Positions 26,801 through 40,019 of a stretch of 64,000 bases of DNA are shown piece after piece. Numbering within the stretch: the first letter of the stretch is position 1; every line of letters starts with the position of its first letter. Both the position numbers and the translations under genes were made by a program. This DNA comes from Patagioenas fasciata (taxonomy: Eukaryota; Chordata; Aves; Columbiformes; Columbidae). The notes below the pieces were generated by a model, which worked only from the letters and a program-made list of their open reading frames with translations, was not told the origin of the DNA and made no database searches. The stretch lies in contig NC_092520.1 of the NCBI RefSeq assembly GCF_037038585.1, forward strand, positions 14,453,001 through 14,517,000, written 5' to 3'.

Positions 26801-29800
26801 TCATGTTGTCCATAACTATAAAAAAATAAGAAATTCTTGTGCCACAGGTTAGATCCAAATCTTTGTTCTCTGTCATATCTGCTGACTTTGTTGTCTAAGA
26901 AAAATTCTTACTTACAACTGAATTGCATTAGCTCTGAGACAATACATTTTAAAGTGAGTTTGTCTCTATTCCAAGATTAGCTAAGCAAAATCCATGAATG
27001 TATATGAAGCAGTCTTTTAGTAAAGATATTATGTGCCATTTAGACCTGATCCACAAATCTCCTCCAAAGTTTTTTTTTTTAATTGAAAATACTATTTTGA
27101 ATAAAAATAAAATACATTATCAAAAATCTTCTTTTACCTTGAAAAAACTTAGAAAAACAAAGTTTCCAAAAATGTAAGGTGGAATTCAACTCACTTAGCT
27201 TTAGAAGTTTGTGGTATAAACTTGTTCACCTAAGCTAATTGCCTTTGGCTTCCTTTTTAATAAATTTTAGACATCTACTGTAGAAGGAGATGAACTGTGC
27301 CCAAGAATACCTGGTTTTCTCCATTATTCAAGTAAATGTAGCATATAGCTGTCTCAGATGTAGAATTACACCGCTTATATATGCATTTGATAAAATTAAT
27401 CCCATTCAGAACTTCTGAAAACATCTCAAAAATGAAAAAAAAAAAATCCTGAAACCTTTTACAATTCAGATACATTGTTTGCTCATGCTCCTATATCTGA
27501 TATTCCGTTGTTAGACTCCTTCCTCATCTGATACACTGTGGTTATGCAATCTCCAGATGCATGGTTTCACATTTCCAAAGGGTACAACGCAACATGCAAT
27601 GGACAGCACATATCAACTTTGAAGTGTGGTCTACAGAAGAAATAAGATAAGAAGGCATCTGCTCTTCCAAAATGCCAAGATCCTGCAATGGCATTTAAGA
27701 ATCCAGATATTAAACTTTTTCTCCTATAACTCTAAGTTTTTCCTTTGGGGGGAACATCTTTTCTGGCTCATTTTGACTGCGCACCATTCTGTTCAGAATA
27801 GTTATTGGTCTTTTGGTCTTCTCATTTTCTTAGCATGGTTTGTGTTTCTGTATAATTCCTCTGCACAGTAGTGAGGGGAAAGAAAAAAAAAAAAGTAAAA
27901 AAAAGGCAAAAAAAAGAGCCTTTCTTCCTTATATGTCTAAAATCAGAGCTACCCCTATAAAAATATCAATCTTGGAAACGGTAATGCTGCTGCTGAATTG
28001 CTTCTGAACACATAGAACACTTTGACAAAGGAAAGTGTGATCCTGAAAGAAGAGTTGAAGGTAGAGACCCTCCACTTACAAGAAGCAGAGATAATAATCT
28101 CTTACAGAAATATACTGAAACTTTTATGAAAGTGTCAGAAATTACTTTTCTTCAGTCACTATCAGGCAGTCAAAAGAGGAAGTCTGTATAAGATAGTGAG
28201 GAGAAATATACCTTATGGTCCCTTCAGGTATTGTATCTATTCACTGCTTCATATCCTTACAGTACTTGTCCAAAATACAGATGTATATGTGTACAGGAAC
28301 GAGCAAGAGAGAGACAAACTTATGAAACAAATATGCCTAAGGTTTACACCTCCTTTCTGTCAAAATATGGAAAATAAATGGACAGCTTATTTAGAAACAA
28401 ATAACATCACCACTACCTGCTTCCTCACTATGAAATGAGCAGGTTGACAACAGAGACACTGTATCACCAGAAACTAAATTAACAGTCAGAAGCTACTTCA
28501 CACAAGCATTTCTGCCATGAGAATCCTCTGTAAAAACAAGAAAGGGAAATACCTCTCTAGCCAATCAAAAACATCTGTACAGAAATGGCAAAAGCAGAAG
28601 TGGTCTTATAGAACATAAAAGATGGTGTACAGAGCACTGAAGAAATTTCTGATACTTTTTCTTAAATATGCTTCAATTATTCCACAAATATGTTTGGATG
28701 TGTTTCAAAGTTGGGAAAAGTACTGTCCATATGCATTTGTCATGGGCATTTTCAGTGCCACTCATTTAATGATCTGAAGTTTCAAACAGTTAAAATGAAA
28801 GTTTTATCTGACATTATGGAAATGTGCCAAGTAAATGAGCACTATTTACTATTTGTACATAGAATTTTGTATCATCTCCCATAATTATCTTGTCAATCCA
28901 TCTTTGACAGCTGAAAATCTGATGACTGATGTGAAAAAACAAAGACAACAGTACAAATTAAGAATAACAATTTTAAGGTGGTATATGATTCAGGTGTTAT
29001 ATCAGTCTATAAAAATTTTACCAAGGATTCCAAATGGGTTGAAGGAAGCTGAAGTAATAGTGTTTCAACTTATTTACACTTAAAGCCCTTGCTAGTTGAC
29101 TTAGAATAATATTAGTCTAGTCTTGTCTTTTTCAGCTTTGTGTATGGTCAATTAAAATTAATTTGTGTCATTAAAAAAAGAAAAAGGAAAAAAAATGCCA
29201 TCAATCAGCTCTCAGATTTCAAGGGAACAAAAACACTGAATGGAAGATGAGGACCATTTTTACACTTACTCAGACTGTAGCTGTGATGTTTTACCAGCTT
29301 AATTAAGCCTTCTGCCAGGGATGGTCCCACAGCAAAAAAGCATTGGCTAAATCAGTGTATCTTAGAACTAACTATTATGAGCAAACTGACATAACAGTGG
29401 TGTGTATATGATTTTTAAGATTACTACTGTTTTCCATTCAAAGCTATAATATTTTAAATAGTAAAAGCCAAAATAGTCCACCATATTGAAAGTGCATGTT
29501 CATAGAAAATAAAACTTCTTCTAAACTAGTAGGAGAAAGAAAACAAAACATAAAGAACCTTTAACAACTGAAATTCCTATCCAAATACACTAGAAACTGA
29601 GACCCAGATTCATCCTACCCACATTTGTGTTCTTAAAATAAACACCTAAATGAAGAATGCAGTCGTATTATGCTTCTTCTTCTGCTAAATGAAAACAATT
29701 AAAACCTATCCATATATATACAAGCCTCAAGCAGGATCTTTCTATTACCATAGCATAACCTTACAGGATTGCATTCTTAATTTAGACACCTTGTTACATG

Positions 29801-31844
29801 CTTAAATTTTGTTGAGATTAAATCAATGCTCAAGAATGAGATTCTGCAGCAGATAATTCTGGTCTGTTCTGTGCAGCTGTAAACATGATTTTCACTTCTG
29901 TTTCCCTATCTGGATATACCACCCTTGCAGAGAAGATAGAATTGTCCACTCTTCACCTTGTATTGTAGTGCATCAGGGAAATAAAATTTATCATGCCTAT
30001 CATGTGAGTGGCAAACAAAACACCAGTTAATTAGTTGTTAAGGTTCTGGGTCTATGTTAAAACAAAACTGGGTGCAAATGAGATTAAAGACTCTGTAAAT
30101 GAACACACAGAATGAATGGATTTGATGGAGTCTCCCATGCTCTTTACCACCCTATGAGAAGCTACAGCACATATAGCAGTAGAGGAAGAATAACAGAACA
30201 AAGACCTGGGGTCAGATTACTGATGGAACAATGACTATGATAGATGACCAGGTGCTTAGTATCTGCTGCCTTTTGCTTGTCCACTACTTGATTTTCTTTA
30301 TTATCTTCTGTAATGGCAACAAAGAGAAAGAAAAGTGAATGTTCGATCCAAGCTTTCTGAAGCTATCAAGAAATTCAGATGTGGGCCACCCAATAAGGTT
30401 ATACCATATGACCAACAAGGGTTCCCCAGTAAGGAAGGCTGCCATTCATGTCCCCAAGTGTAGGGCGAAGCAAAGAGGCAGTGCTGGAACACTGATGTCA
30501 ATGGTTAGGATACTGGGAACTGTGCTCTGCAAGAGAGTAACGGGATCATTACAGCTATGAAATATGTAGAGATTTATTCTCTTAACTTTTCTCGGATGCC
30601 TTATAGCTGTTGCCCACAGGAAGATGTTGGATCTTCTTGGACTCTCGTCACCCTACATGGAGACTGTTTGGAGGGAGTCCAAGTTTGGAATGAATCTGAA
30701 AGTCCCCTTGGCTTGACGGTACCAACTCACTGGACTGATAATTGGGGCATGTCTTAGTTAATCGCGTGTATGTGTTTGGGCGAGAATGCATGAACATTTT
30801 TTGCTGACACAGACTGTCATTTACTCCACTTACTAAACTGAATTTCTCATTATCATGTTGTTTCGTACTCTGTTCCTCCATGACATAATGAAATATAATG
30901 TTAGCCTAGAACCAAGATTATTTTTCGTGGAATATTTACCAGTATGCTCAGTGTCCCAGTAATCTGTAATGAACAGTGTAGTCTGGAAAAGATCTTAAAG
31001 ATTTTATAAGTAACTGTCCACGTCCAGGATAATTTCATTTTCAATGTTAAATTCAAAACACTGTTTTTCCTCTTCTTTTAAGATAAATAAGTAAGGGCTT
31101 ATCCACTATAAAAGCTCAAACACATAGACTTTCTGATCTTTTTGTCTCATGGTGATGCCTCAAGATACCTAAAGACCATATTCACCCTAGACTCAGATCC
31201 TCAAATACTGCTGTAATTAGAGAGATGGCTTTGAGTGTGGCTTGTAATCAATGCTTGGACAAAAGCATTGGCTTTTTACTCCCAACGTTTTTTTATCCAG
31301 TTAACTCTAATGCATGTCATCTTCAGTATTCTGATAACTATAGGAACCACTCATGGAAACTGATTGCCTTTCTTTCCTACCCCAAATGTAATATGGAACA
31401 TGAAAGTAAGAAGTATGAAAGAAGATGCCTAATTTAAATCTTATCTCTTTCCCATGGAAGGGCTGTAAAAATCAGGAAAAATTCAAGTGCCATAAGATTA
31501 AAATAATGTGATTTGACTTGTGAAAAAATAAAATTAAAAAAAAAAAATCTGAGATGGGTTGCTGCTCCTTTGAGGCAGAGTGGTGAGTAGCACACTTGAA
31601 AAGGAATGAGGCACTTCAGCTACTTAGCCCCTACAAAAATGGGTTGTAGGCCTATGAACATGTATCTTTGGTACAGTATTATATTTTGTATAATGAAACT
31701 AAACATACTTCTCTACACTTTCCTAGCTGATGTTTGTAGGTTAAAAAACAGAGGCCAAAGGCTAAATGTTGCTACAAATGTATGAATATCTGTGAGCCTT
31801 TATAATTCTGCAAATATGCTGTGCGTATCTTCAGAAAGAATTTA
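20846..31844. other. Long AT-rich intergenic stretch, no gene seen
   Basis: About 11 kb with only short accidental open frames. Small features are a T tract near 21,571, an A tract at about 23,731, a CAAA/CAAAA tract at 25,482-25,515, and A-rich patches at 27,880-27,915. The part at 20,930-21,200 is slightly richer in mixed sequence and homeobox-like ATTA cores, but nothing proves a function. Confidence 0.55.
25482..25515. repeat. (CAAA)n/(CAAAA)n simple repeat
   Basis: Short A-rich simple repeat, with CAAA units followed by CAAAA units. Confidence 0.85.
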
Positions 31845-31845
31845 T

Positions 31846-31928
31846 ATAGAATAGAATAGAATAGAATAGAATAGAATAGAATAGAATAGAATAGAATAGA
31901 ATAGAATAGAATAGAATAGAATAGAATA
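31846..31928. repeat. (AATAG)n pentanucleotide microsatellite
   Basis: About 16 perfect tandem AATAG units with no internal change. The uniformity suggests recent slippage growth. Confidence 0.96.
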
Positions 31929-34363
31929 TGAAAAAGTAGATTAGTTAGCCAGTGTTAATAGGTGACAGAGGGAGATAGATGTAAAAAGAATATAGGACAA
32001 AGCTAGCAAACTGTATCCCAAAACTAGCAACCACAGTAAAAAATTTAGTTCTGGAAGAATTTAGACTTCTGCCTGCCAGGGGTAGAAGCCAAATCAACAT
32101 GATTTTTTTTTTTTTTTTTGGGTCACCTGGGCTTTGATTTGTAGGAAATTCAGTGAACATTTCCTTGCCTCAGTTTACTATTCTGTGACTCTACAACATG
32201 TTATCTTTATACTGACATTGCCTCACACATGCCAATACAGTTATTTTTCTGAAAAAAAAATCAGACGTTTGGATAGTTACCAATGCATTTGGCCTGTACA
32301 GGTAACAAAGGCAAGAAAACTTTTGTGGGGATTTGCAAAAGTATATGAAGAAGAGCACATTTATTTGAATTCATTAGATTATAGCTCACCTTCTTTTTCC
32401 CCTAGATTCAAATTAATCTTGATAGCAATAATTAATTTTCAACTTCAAGGTTTAATAATACATTAAGCTCAAATTCTCACCGGCTAATTACGTTTCATAT
32501 TTTGGAGACCTGCTAAGTCAGTTCCTGTTGTTCCTTGTTTCTGTTTCTTAAAGCACTGATGCTCTCAGCCTGTTCTTTTCTTCCTGCTTGATGGTAGGCT
32601 AATTATTGTTTTAAAAGTGTACCGTATGTTCATTCAGATGGAAGATTCATTTAGATAAAACAAGATTTCTTTTTCTCCCACAGGTTTTACAAACTTTTCA
32701 TTCTGCAGCAATAAGGAAATTAGTCTCTGTCTTGGGGGAGGCTAGGGAAATCTTCACCTATAGCTATTACCAGCATTACTGGAGCATGGCCAGATAATAC
32801 TGTATTATTATGGTTAAAGAGATTAGTAAGAAACTCAGAGTGTGTGATGTGAAGTCCTGATATATTTTCCCACTTGAGACATACTCACATGGGCCTGATT
32901 CTTGGCAGCCTAGCACTGGCATTCCTCTTAAAGCATTTAAAAAGTCCAACATCTGATCATATTCCATCACAATCCAAACCTATGCAAATACAGACCTGCA
33001 TATACCCCAGCTCCTCAGCTGCTGTAAACACTTTAGCAGTGTCACTATACTCCCAGAATGGTCTTTCCACAGTGTCCTTGATCAGCTGGGATGAATAATG
33101 TGGTAATTGAAAAGCAAATGTAGCTCTATGTTTTGAATTAGGAAACAAGCCTTACTGGTGGTATTGTAGGACAAACTCAAGATTTGCTTCAGCAGGAGCA
33201 CTGTACAGCAAAGACAAACACTACAGCCAAAACCTGCAGTGCTAGTAAATTCCTCACAGAAAGAACTGAAATGCAGCAAACCTGATAAGTGGTTTTACTG
33301 TTCTTCAGAATTTTAGTGAAGAGGATTTTGTGACTCTCCTCAGGTGCCACTGTCCAGACAAGCTGGAGTCTTTGCAAGTGATATTTCTAGAGAGGAACAC
33401 AGACTGCAGAGGGACACCAGGTAACACAACTGTGCGCACGAGTCTGGTAAATGCTTATTTAGTGCTGACTCACTGTGATAAATGGTTGCTTCAACAGTAA
33501 ACAAGCTGCGGAAAATTGTATCTTCTTTCATCATTAAGCATATGGAGAAAACCAGAAACACCTTAACTCATAATTTGTTATTTGTTTATGATTAGTAGTC
33601 TTCTTTTCATCACTTTCCAGCTGAAGTAGCCACTGTGCCAATCTTTGAACTGGTGTTCATCTTTTACTGAATTTAATGTTATACTGGCTTAAAAGTAAAT
33701 TAAAATTAAAACTGAACTGGAGACTAAATGTTCACAGTTGAAAATGTTTGCTTATCCAACAGATCTTGCATCATTGTTTCCTATATATCTGACCCAGGTT
33801 GCAAAGTCTTGCTTTGAGTTTCAGCAGAGTCAGCTATAGTCTTGCAAAATTATTTGTTGCTGCTTCAGAGTCTTCGGTACTGAAGATTTTTTTTTCAGGT
33901 ATGGTAATATAGCTGTATTAAAATGTTTGTCGTGCTTTCAGTATTGTGTACTGTCCTCTAAGGACTATTTAGGCTTTATGAAAGTTGTCTTCTGTGTTTA
34001 TTATTGAAATAAGATGATATTGATATAATCTTAAATGTTGGTTTTAACTAATTCCACAGGGTATCACATGAGGAAAAAGATACAGAACTAAAAAGCAAAA
34101 CCAAAACCAAAACACCCACCATTATTTACTTGTTAAACAGCACTTTCCTTAATGATTAAAAAATCACTATATGAGTTACCATTATTAAGTTATTAAAGAG
34201 TCTTTTTATTGCAGTAAGACTTGAAACCATGAAAAATTTTTAACAAGGCTGTGTGGTCTAAACATATATCATAAAATAACTTAGAGCTGGAGAAAACAAG
34301 GAGAAATGTAATAATAGTGGTCAGTCTGATAAGAGATGGTAACAACCAACCTTAATCTCACTT
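31929..34363. other. Intergenic DNA, no gene seen
   Basis: It contains a T tract at about 32,103-32,119 and otherwise ordinary sequence. Open frames near 32,776-33,561 overlap each other on both strands and show no domain or splice pattern. Confidence 0.55.
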
Positions 34364-36100
34364 AGGCCCACTGACGAACGAGGTGGGTGCCCTGGTAACA
34401 GAAGATACAGAGAAGGCAGAGTTACTGAATGCCTTCCTTATCTCTGTCTACTCTGCTGGAGGCTGTCCTGAGGAGCCCTGTACCCCTGAGGCCCCAGAGG
34501 AAGGCAGGACAATGGAGGAGTTTGCCTCAGTTGATGAGGACTGGGTTAGGGAGCAGTTAGGCAACCTGGACATCCATAAATCCATGGGTCCAGATGGGAT
34601 GCATCCGTGGGTGCTGAGGGAGCTGGCTGAGGTCATTACTGGACTGCTCTCCATCATCTGTCAAGTCTTGGGAAATGGGAGAGGTACCTGAGGACTGGAG
34701 GAAAGCAAAGGTCACTCCAGTCTTCAAAAAGGGCAAGAAGGAGGACCCGGGTAACCTCACCTCCATCCCTGGGAAAGTGATGGAACAGCTTATCCTTGGT
34801 GCCATCTCCAGGCATATCAGGGATAAGAGGGTCATTAGGGGCAGTCAATATGGCTTCACCAAGTGGAAGTCGTGCTCGACCAAATTCATTACCTTTTATG
34901 AGCACATAACAAGATGGATGGATGATGGCAGTGTGGTGGACGTGATCTACCTTGACTTGAGTAAGGCATTTGACACAGTCTCCCACAGCATCCTTATAGA
35001 TAAACTGAGGGAGTGTGGTCTGGATGACTGAGTAGTGAGGTGGACTGCGAACTGGCTGAAGGGAAGAAGCCAGAGAGTCGTGGTCAATGGGGCAGAGTCT
35101 AGTTGGAGGCCTGTATCTAGTGGAGTGCCTCAAGGGTCAGTACCGGGGCCAATATTATTCAATATATTCATTAACGATTTGGATAAGGGAATTGAGTGTA
35201 CTATCAGCAAGTTTGCTGATGACACAAATCTGGGAGGAGTGGCTGACATGCCAGAAGGCAGTGCTGCCATCCAGTGTGACCTGGACAGGTTGGAGAGTTG
35301 GGCAGGAAAATATTTAATGAAACATAGCAAGTGAAAGTGTAGAGTCTTGCATCTGGGTAGGAACAACCTCAGGTTCCAGTAAAAGTTGGGGAATGACCTA
35401 TTAGAGAGCAGTGTAGGGGCAAGGGAGCTGGGGGTCCTGGTGGACAGCAGGATGACCATGAGCCAGCACTGTGCCCTTGTGGCCAGGAAGGCTAATGGCA
35501 TCCTGGGGTGTATTCGAAGGGGGGTGGTTAGTAGATAGAGAGAGGTTCTCCTTCCCCTCTACTCTGCCCTGGTGAAACCACATCTGGAATATTGTGTCCA
35601 GTTCTGGGCCCCTCAGTTCAAGAAGGACAGAGAACTGTTGGAGAGAGTCCAGTGTAGGGCAACAAAGATGATGGAGTGGAGCATCTCCCTTATGAGGAAA
35701 GGTTGAGGGAGCTGGGTCTCTTTAGTTTGGAGAAGAGGAGACTGAGGGGTGACCTCATTAATGTTTATAAATAGATAAAGGGTGAGTGTCACGAGGATGG
35801 AGCCAGGCTCTTCTTGGTGACAGCCAATGATAGGACAAGGGGTAATGGGTTCAAACTGGAACACAAAAGCTTCCACTTAAATTTGAGAAGAAATTTCTTA
35901 TCAGTAAGGGTGACAGAGCACTGGAACAGGCTGCCCAGGGAAGTTGTAGAGTCTCCTACTCTGGAGACATTCAAAACCCGCCTGGACACCTTCCTGTGTA
36001 GTCTCATCTAGGTGTTCCTGCTCTGGCAGGGGGATTGGACTAGATGATCTTTCAAGGTCCCTTCCAATCCCTAACATTCTGTGGTTCTGTGATTCTGTGA
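34364..36100 (+). mobile_element. Large CR1 LINE copy with decayed ORF2 reverse transcriptase
   Basis: This is the 3' portion of a CR1 element, about 1.74 kb, 5'-truncated. In order it shows the pre-RT segment (34,383-34,691, including SMGPDGMHPWVLREL), an RT block (34,675-35,031, with VPEDWRKAKVTPVFKKG and YLDLSKAFDTVSHSIL), and the catalytic block (35,035-35,334, with [14 protein letters not shown] and the active-site box FADDTNLGG). The C-terminal tail and 3' UTR follow, ending in repeated ATTCTGTG-type octamers at 36,075-36,100. The frame shifts near 34,675. Stop codons interrupt the frame at 35,029-35,031 and after HSK at 35,332-35,334, with more after 35,370. The copy is therefore dead. 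The RT would copy the element's own RNA by target-primed reverse transcription. Confidence 0.95.
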
Positions 36101-39100
36101 ATTTAGGTACTTAATTTAAACATACAATTTTGTTATGTTTTATAGAGGAAAAGCAAAGAGAGATAATACTTATTCAAGACAATTCACATTTTTAGTGACC
36201 AGGACAGCTTTCTGCACATCACTATTTCTCTCCAGTGACAGCCCAATAAGTTACATGGACCAGATTCTGTTACATGCTGAAAGTTAGGTATATGGCATGA
36301 GGTTTGATGTCCTAAACTGTCATTTGGGAGGGGATTGAGGTGATATGAGAACTGGAGAAGTCCTATAGAGCTCATTCCCTTCCTGCTGTTTCAGATAATT
36401 GCATAAAAAATCTCTTCCATAAGCAGATTGCACTCCATCTTAACATTAGTTAACATTCTCTATGCCTACTTATAGCTGTCAGAAAGCTATTCTGGACCTT
36501 ACTTCTGGCTGGAAACCCTATTGTGATTTAGAGCCTAAATTAAAGGATATTTAACAAGTTTGTTCTTGTGCCAGCATTGTCCTTTAGCTTAAACAGTTTG
36601 TATTTTTTTTCCCCCTTGTTTGGCATTTGTCTCCTTCATATATTAATAGCAAGCAATCATATCCCTTTTGATCTCTGTTTCGCCAGAAAAAATAAGCCAG
36701 ACCCTTCTGGGGCCTGCCCACATCAGATATTGCTGTATAGTGCAGATCCCTGGACTTCCATCAAACCAACTTGCTCTGGGGCCAGAAGACATATAGTATA
36801 GAATAATACCCATGGTAATTATTGTGCTTCTTTCAGATCCAACTAAAATTACTACAGTACTACTAGAAACCCCATAGGGTCTGTCATTTAGAAATGCCAG
36901 CTCATGCTATTACAGCACTCTAGCATACTGCTTCAAATAGACCCACTTTAATTTTGTCATAAAACTGTGTCTCACTTGTCTTACCTTAGTAGACTATCTC
37001 ATACTTGTTCTGCTGTGAATGTGTCTGTGTTGAACATATACAGTGAAAAGTTTTTTGTGTTTTTGACATCATACATGATTAAATATTTAATATCATGTTC
37101 ATATGCAATATTGATCTAACATTGTAAGTACATCTAATGTTAACTTATTTTCTCGTGGGAAAATAAGAAATAAATAAATAAACTGAAGACCATTATCAGT
37201 TTTCAACTTTGTATTAAGACTTTTAATATCTGTAGTAAGAAATATGTCTTCCAATATCACTGATTTTTTTCTTCATATTGCATCAGTAGTTCATTCAAAA
37301 TTTATGTTTTTTCCTGTCTCAGCTGGTAGAAAAGCTTTAGACTGATTTTTCTGCAATTTGAAAATGACAAGAAAATTACTCCAATTTCACTACATTTAGA
37401 AATATAGGTTTTTTTCTTGTTGAGTATCGTAGTATAACTTCTTTGCTGCAGTGTATTGAAGTAACTTCTTGTGCATAACATTGTGTGAAGAACCACACCC
37501 TCCCACCTGCCCAAACCAAGATGTAAGCAAGCCACAAATACTTTTCAATAAAAATATGGTGGTAATATATTCCACATAAAGTAACAAAAACTAGAAGATA
37601 GGAAAATAACATTTTCTCAGCAGCAAGCACTGGAGACAATCTTGACCACAATGATTAAAATCTCTGTTGTGAAAGAAGTGACCTCTTCCACTAATCTCCA
37701 GAGGAAGATGATTCTCTGTAGTTAAGTGAATTAACTCAAATAAATTTGAATTTGAAAATGAGTGCATAGTGCACTGTGGCATTCAGTCATAAATGGCTTT
37801 CAAACTACAGAGACAGTACGCTGTTAGGTCTACCCCCTAAACAGGAAAATAAAAATAGCATGATGTGTAGCTGAATTACTAAGCAAAAATATGCCACAGC
37901 AGTTAGACAGTATGTTTCACTCTCTCTTAATAAGTGGGTATTGAGCTACTATGTGAAAGCATGCTTCCAGGGTTTTGTTTTGTCCACAGATTTATTGATT
38001 TAATACAACACAAGACCTTTATTGCACTGCTTATGCCAAAACTGACTCTGAATCATGTTTTTTCCAAAAGCACAAAGCTGTCATTCAACTCATCCCCTAA
38101 ATTCTAAAGTCTTTTAACATTTCCTAAGAAGTGCACTCCAAAAACTGAGTAATTCTGAGCTGTATTTGAAAATATAAATTCAGGCTCTCTGGGTTGGTTA
38201 TTTTAATGTTTTTGTACATTCATTAGCAAAATTTAAACTGGGTTTGAAAAGGTGTTGCCAGGTCACCTACCCCCAAGATTTATGCAAAAGGAACCTTCAG
38301 TACTTGCCAAGCTTGTGCATTCAGGCACAACCAAACCAGAGGAAGCACCAAGACTTCAGCTGGCTTTGTCTTTCCTACTCCACGGCATTGGCACCACACT
38401 TTTAACAGCTTTGCTGTCACTGAATTCAGAAAGGTAGGCAGTTTTTTATTTGTTGGCACAAACAGGCACAACAATAGACAAAGAAAGTGATTGCACTCTT
38501 GAACATAAAGGATTAGGCACAAAAAGTTGTCTACTTTATGTGGTCTTTAACTCAAAAAGAGTTGAATAGCAATGTTATAGTTGGGAAGTTAAATAGCAAT
38601 CTAAAATCTTATAGTTATCAGATATGTGACTAGCTCTGTAATGCTGCTAAAGAGAAAATTTGGAAAGCCCGAATTTAAAAACAAGTTTTAAATCCAAATA
38701 GTTCTTACTCTGTGCTGTCAATAGCCTATTGAGAGTTTGAAAGAAGGAAGAGGCTTCTTGCATAAAAACTTTCCTCCTTACTGTATAACTTCAATGTTTC
38801 ATTATAGGTGGCAATTCAGTAATTAGGAGCAAGAGTTCAGACCAGACAAGTAGTGGTATCTGATACACCGAACATGGCTACTGGTGTCTGTGTACAGAGC
38901 TATTAATATTTGACATGAACAAGAGACCATCAGATAAGTTATTACAAAACACTGTGACGCTTCCTGGAGATAAAAATGTGACACTTTAAATTTTGGACTT
39001 ACTGCTCCTTGCCTACTGATTCCCTTTGTGTTTAGTTAAATTAATGTTTAAACACTATGTTGGTGTTCTAGTATTTACCAGTTTTTATCCCAAGAACATT

Positions 39101-40019
39101 AAATTTAAATATCAAGGAAACAAGTGCATTAGCATGTGGCAATAATTGGCACTATTATGTTTTGTTCTTGTATTTGCCTTATCTAAAGTACTTGCAAAAG
39201 TAATAGGTGTGCACTCAGCCAGTTAAATTCAATAATATAATTTCTTTTTGAACAACAATTTAAGTTTTAGAGAGAACATCTTGCTAATAGCTTTCACCAA
39301 TACTATTTTGTGAGTGTCATTAAGTTTACTTGGCTAGTGAAAATGTGTATTTTTGGCATTTAGGAGCATCTTTATATTATCGTTACTCCACATCTATGTT
39401 TCCTACTTTAATTTTATTCTGCTGTAAGAGCAAATAGACAATGCATTAAATTAAATATGCAATTTACACGATCCAAAAATGAATGTATCTAAACTAGTAA
39501 AAGCAAAGACAATGACAGGCTAAAAGCTTATGGAAATTGAAATACTATCAAGCAATTTGAACAATTTTAGTGGTACTGCAGGTCTTTCTAAATATTCTGA
39601 TTGCAACTGTTGATTTATATCATTATTATTAAAGCAGATACTTCCTACTTTGTCCACCACTGGAAAGATACGTAGATTTTTAAGGAGTCAGTATAGAAGT
39701 AAATGTTTTCTTCCTGTTTTTTTTGTTTGACTGGTTGTTTTTTTTGTTTGGTTGGGGATTTTGTTTCGTTTTTTGTTGCTTTGATTTGCCTTTTTTGTTT
39801 GGTTGGTTGGTTGGTTGGTTTTTTTTTTTTTTTAAACTAAGAGTATATGTGATTCCAATAGCACTAGAATACAGTAATAAAACTAAAGATATAGAAGAAT
39901 CTGAAAGTGTCAAGTTTAAATCCTAATTGTGTTCATATTTGTCTTTGGAATAATTAGCTAATAAAAATGTTGCACTTAGATTTTAGGAACATTCAAGGCA
40001 GAACCACTGAAAAGTGGTT
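36101..40019. other. AT-rich intergenic DNA between two large CR1 copies
   Basis: No gene was recognised. It contains a TTTG/GGTT tract at about 39,715-39,833 with five perfect GGTT units and a T tract. Open frames at 37,302-37,782 and 38,252-38,522 overlap on both strands and look accidental. Confidence 0.55.
39715..39833. repeat. T/G-rich low-complexity tract with (GGTT)5
   Basis: An irregular TTTG/TTGG-rich stretch ends in five GGTT units (39,801-39,820) and a run of T. Similar tracts occur at 56,100 and 60,981, and in reverse complement at 52,117. Confidence 0.85.

Noticed and set aside
34654-35133. 159-codon minus-strand frame
   Set aside because: It is the antisense of CR1 reverse-transcriptase sequence.
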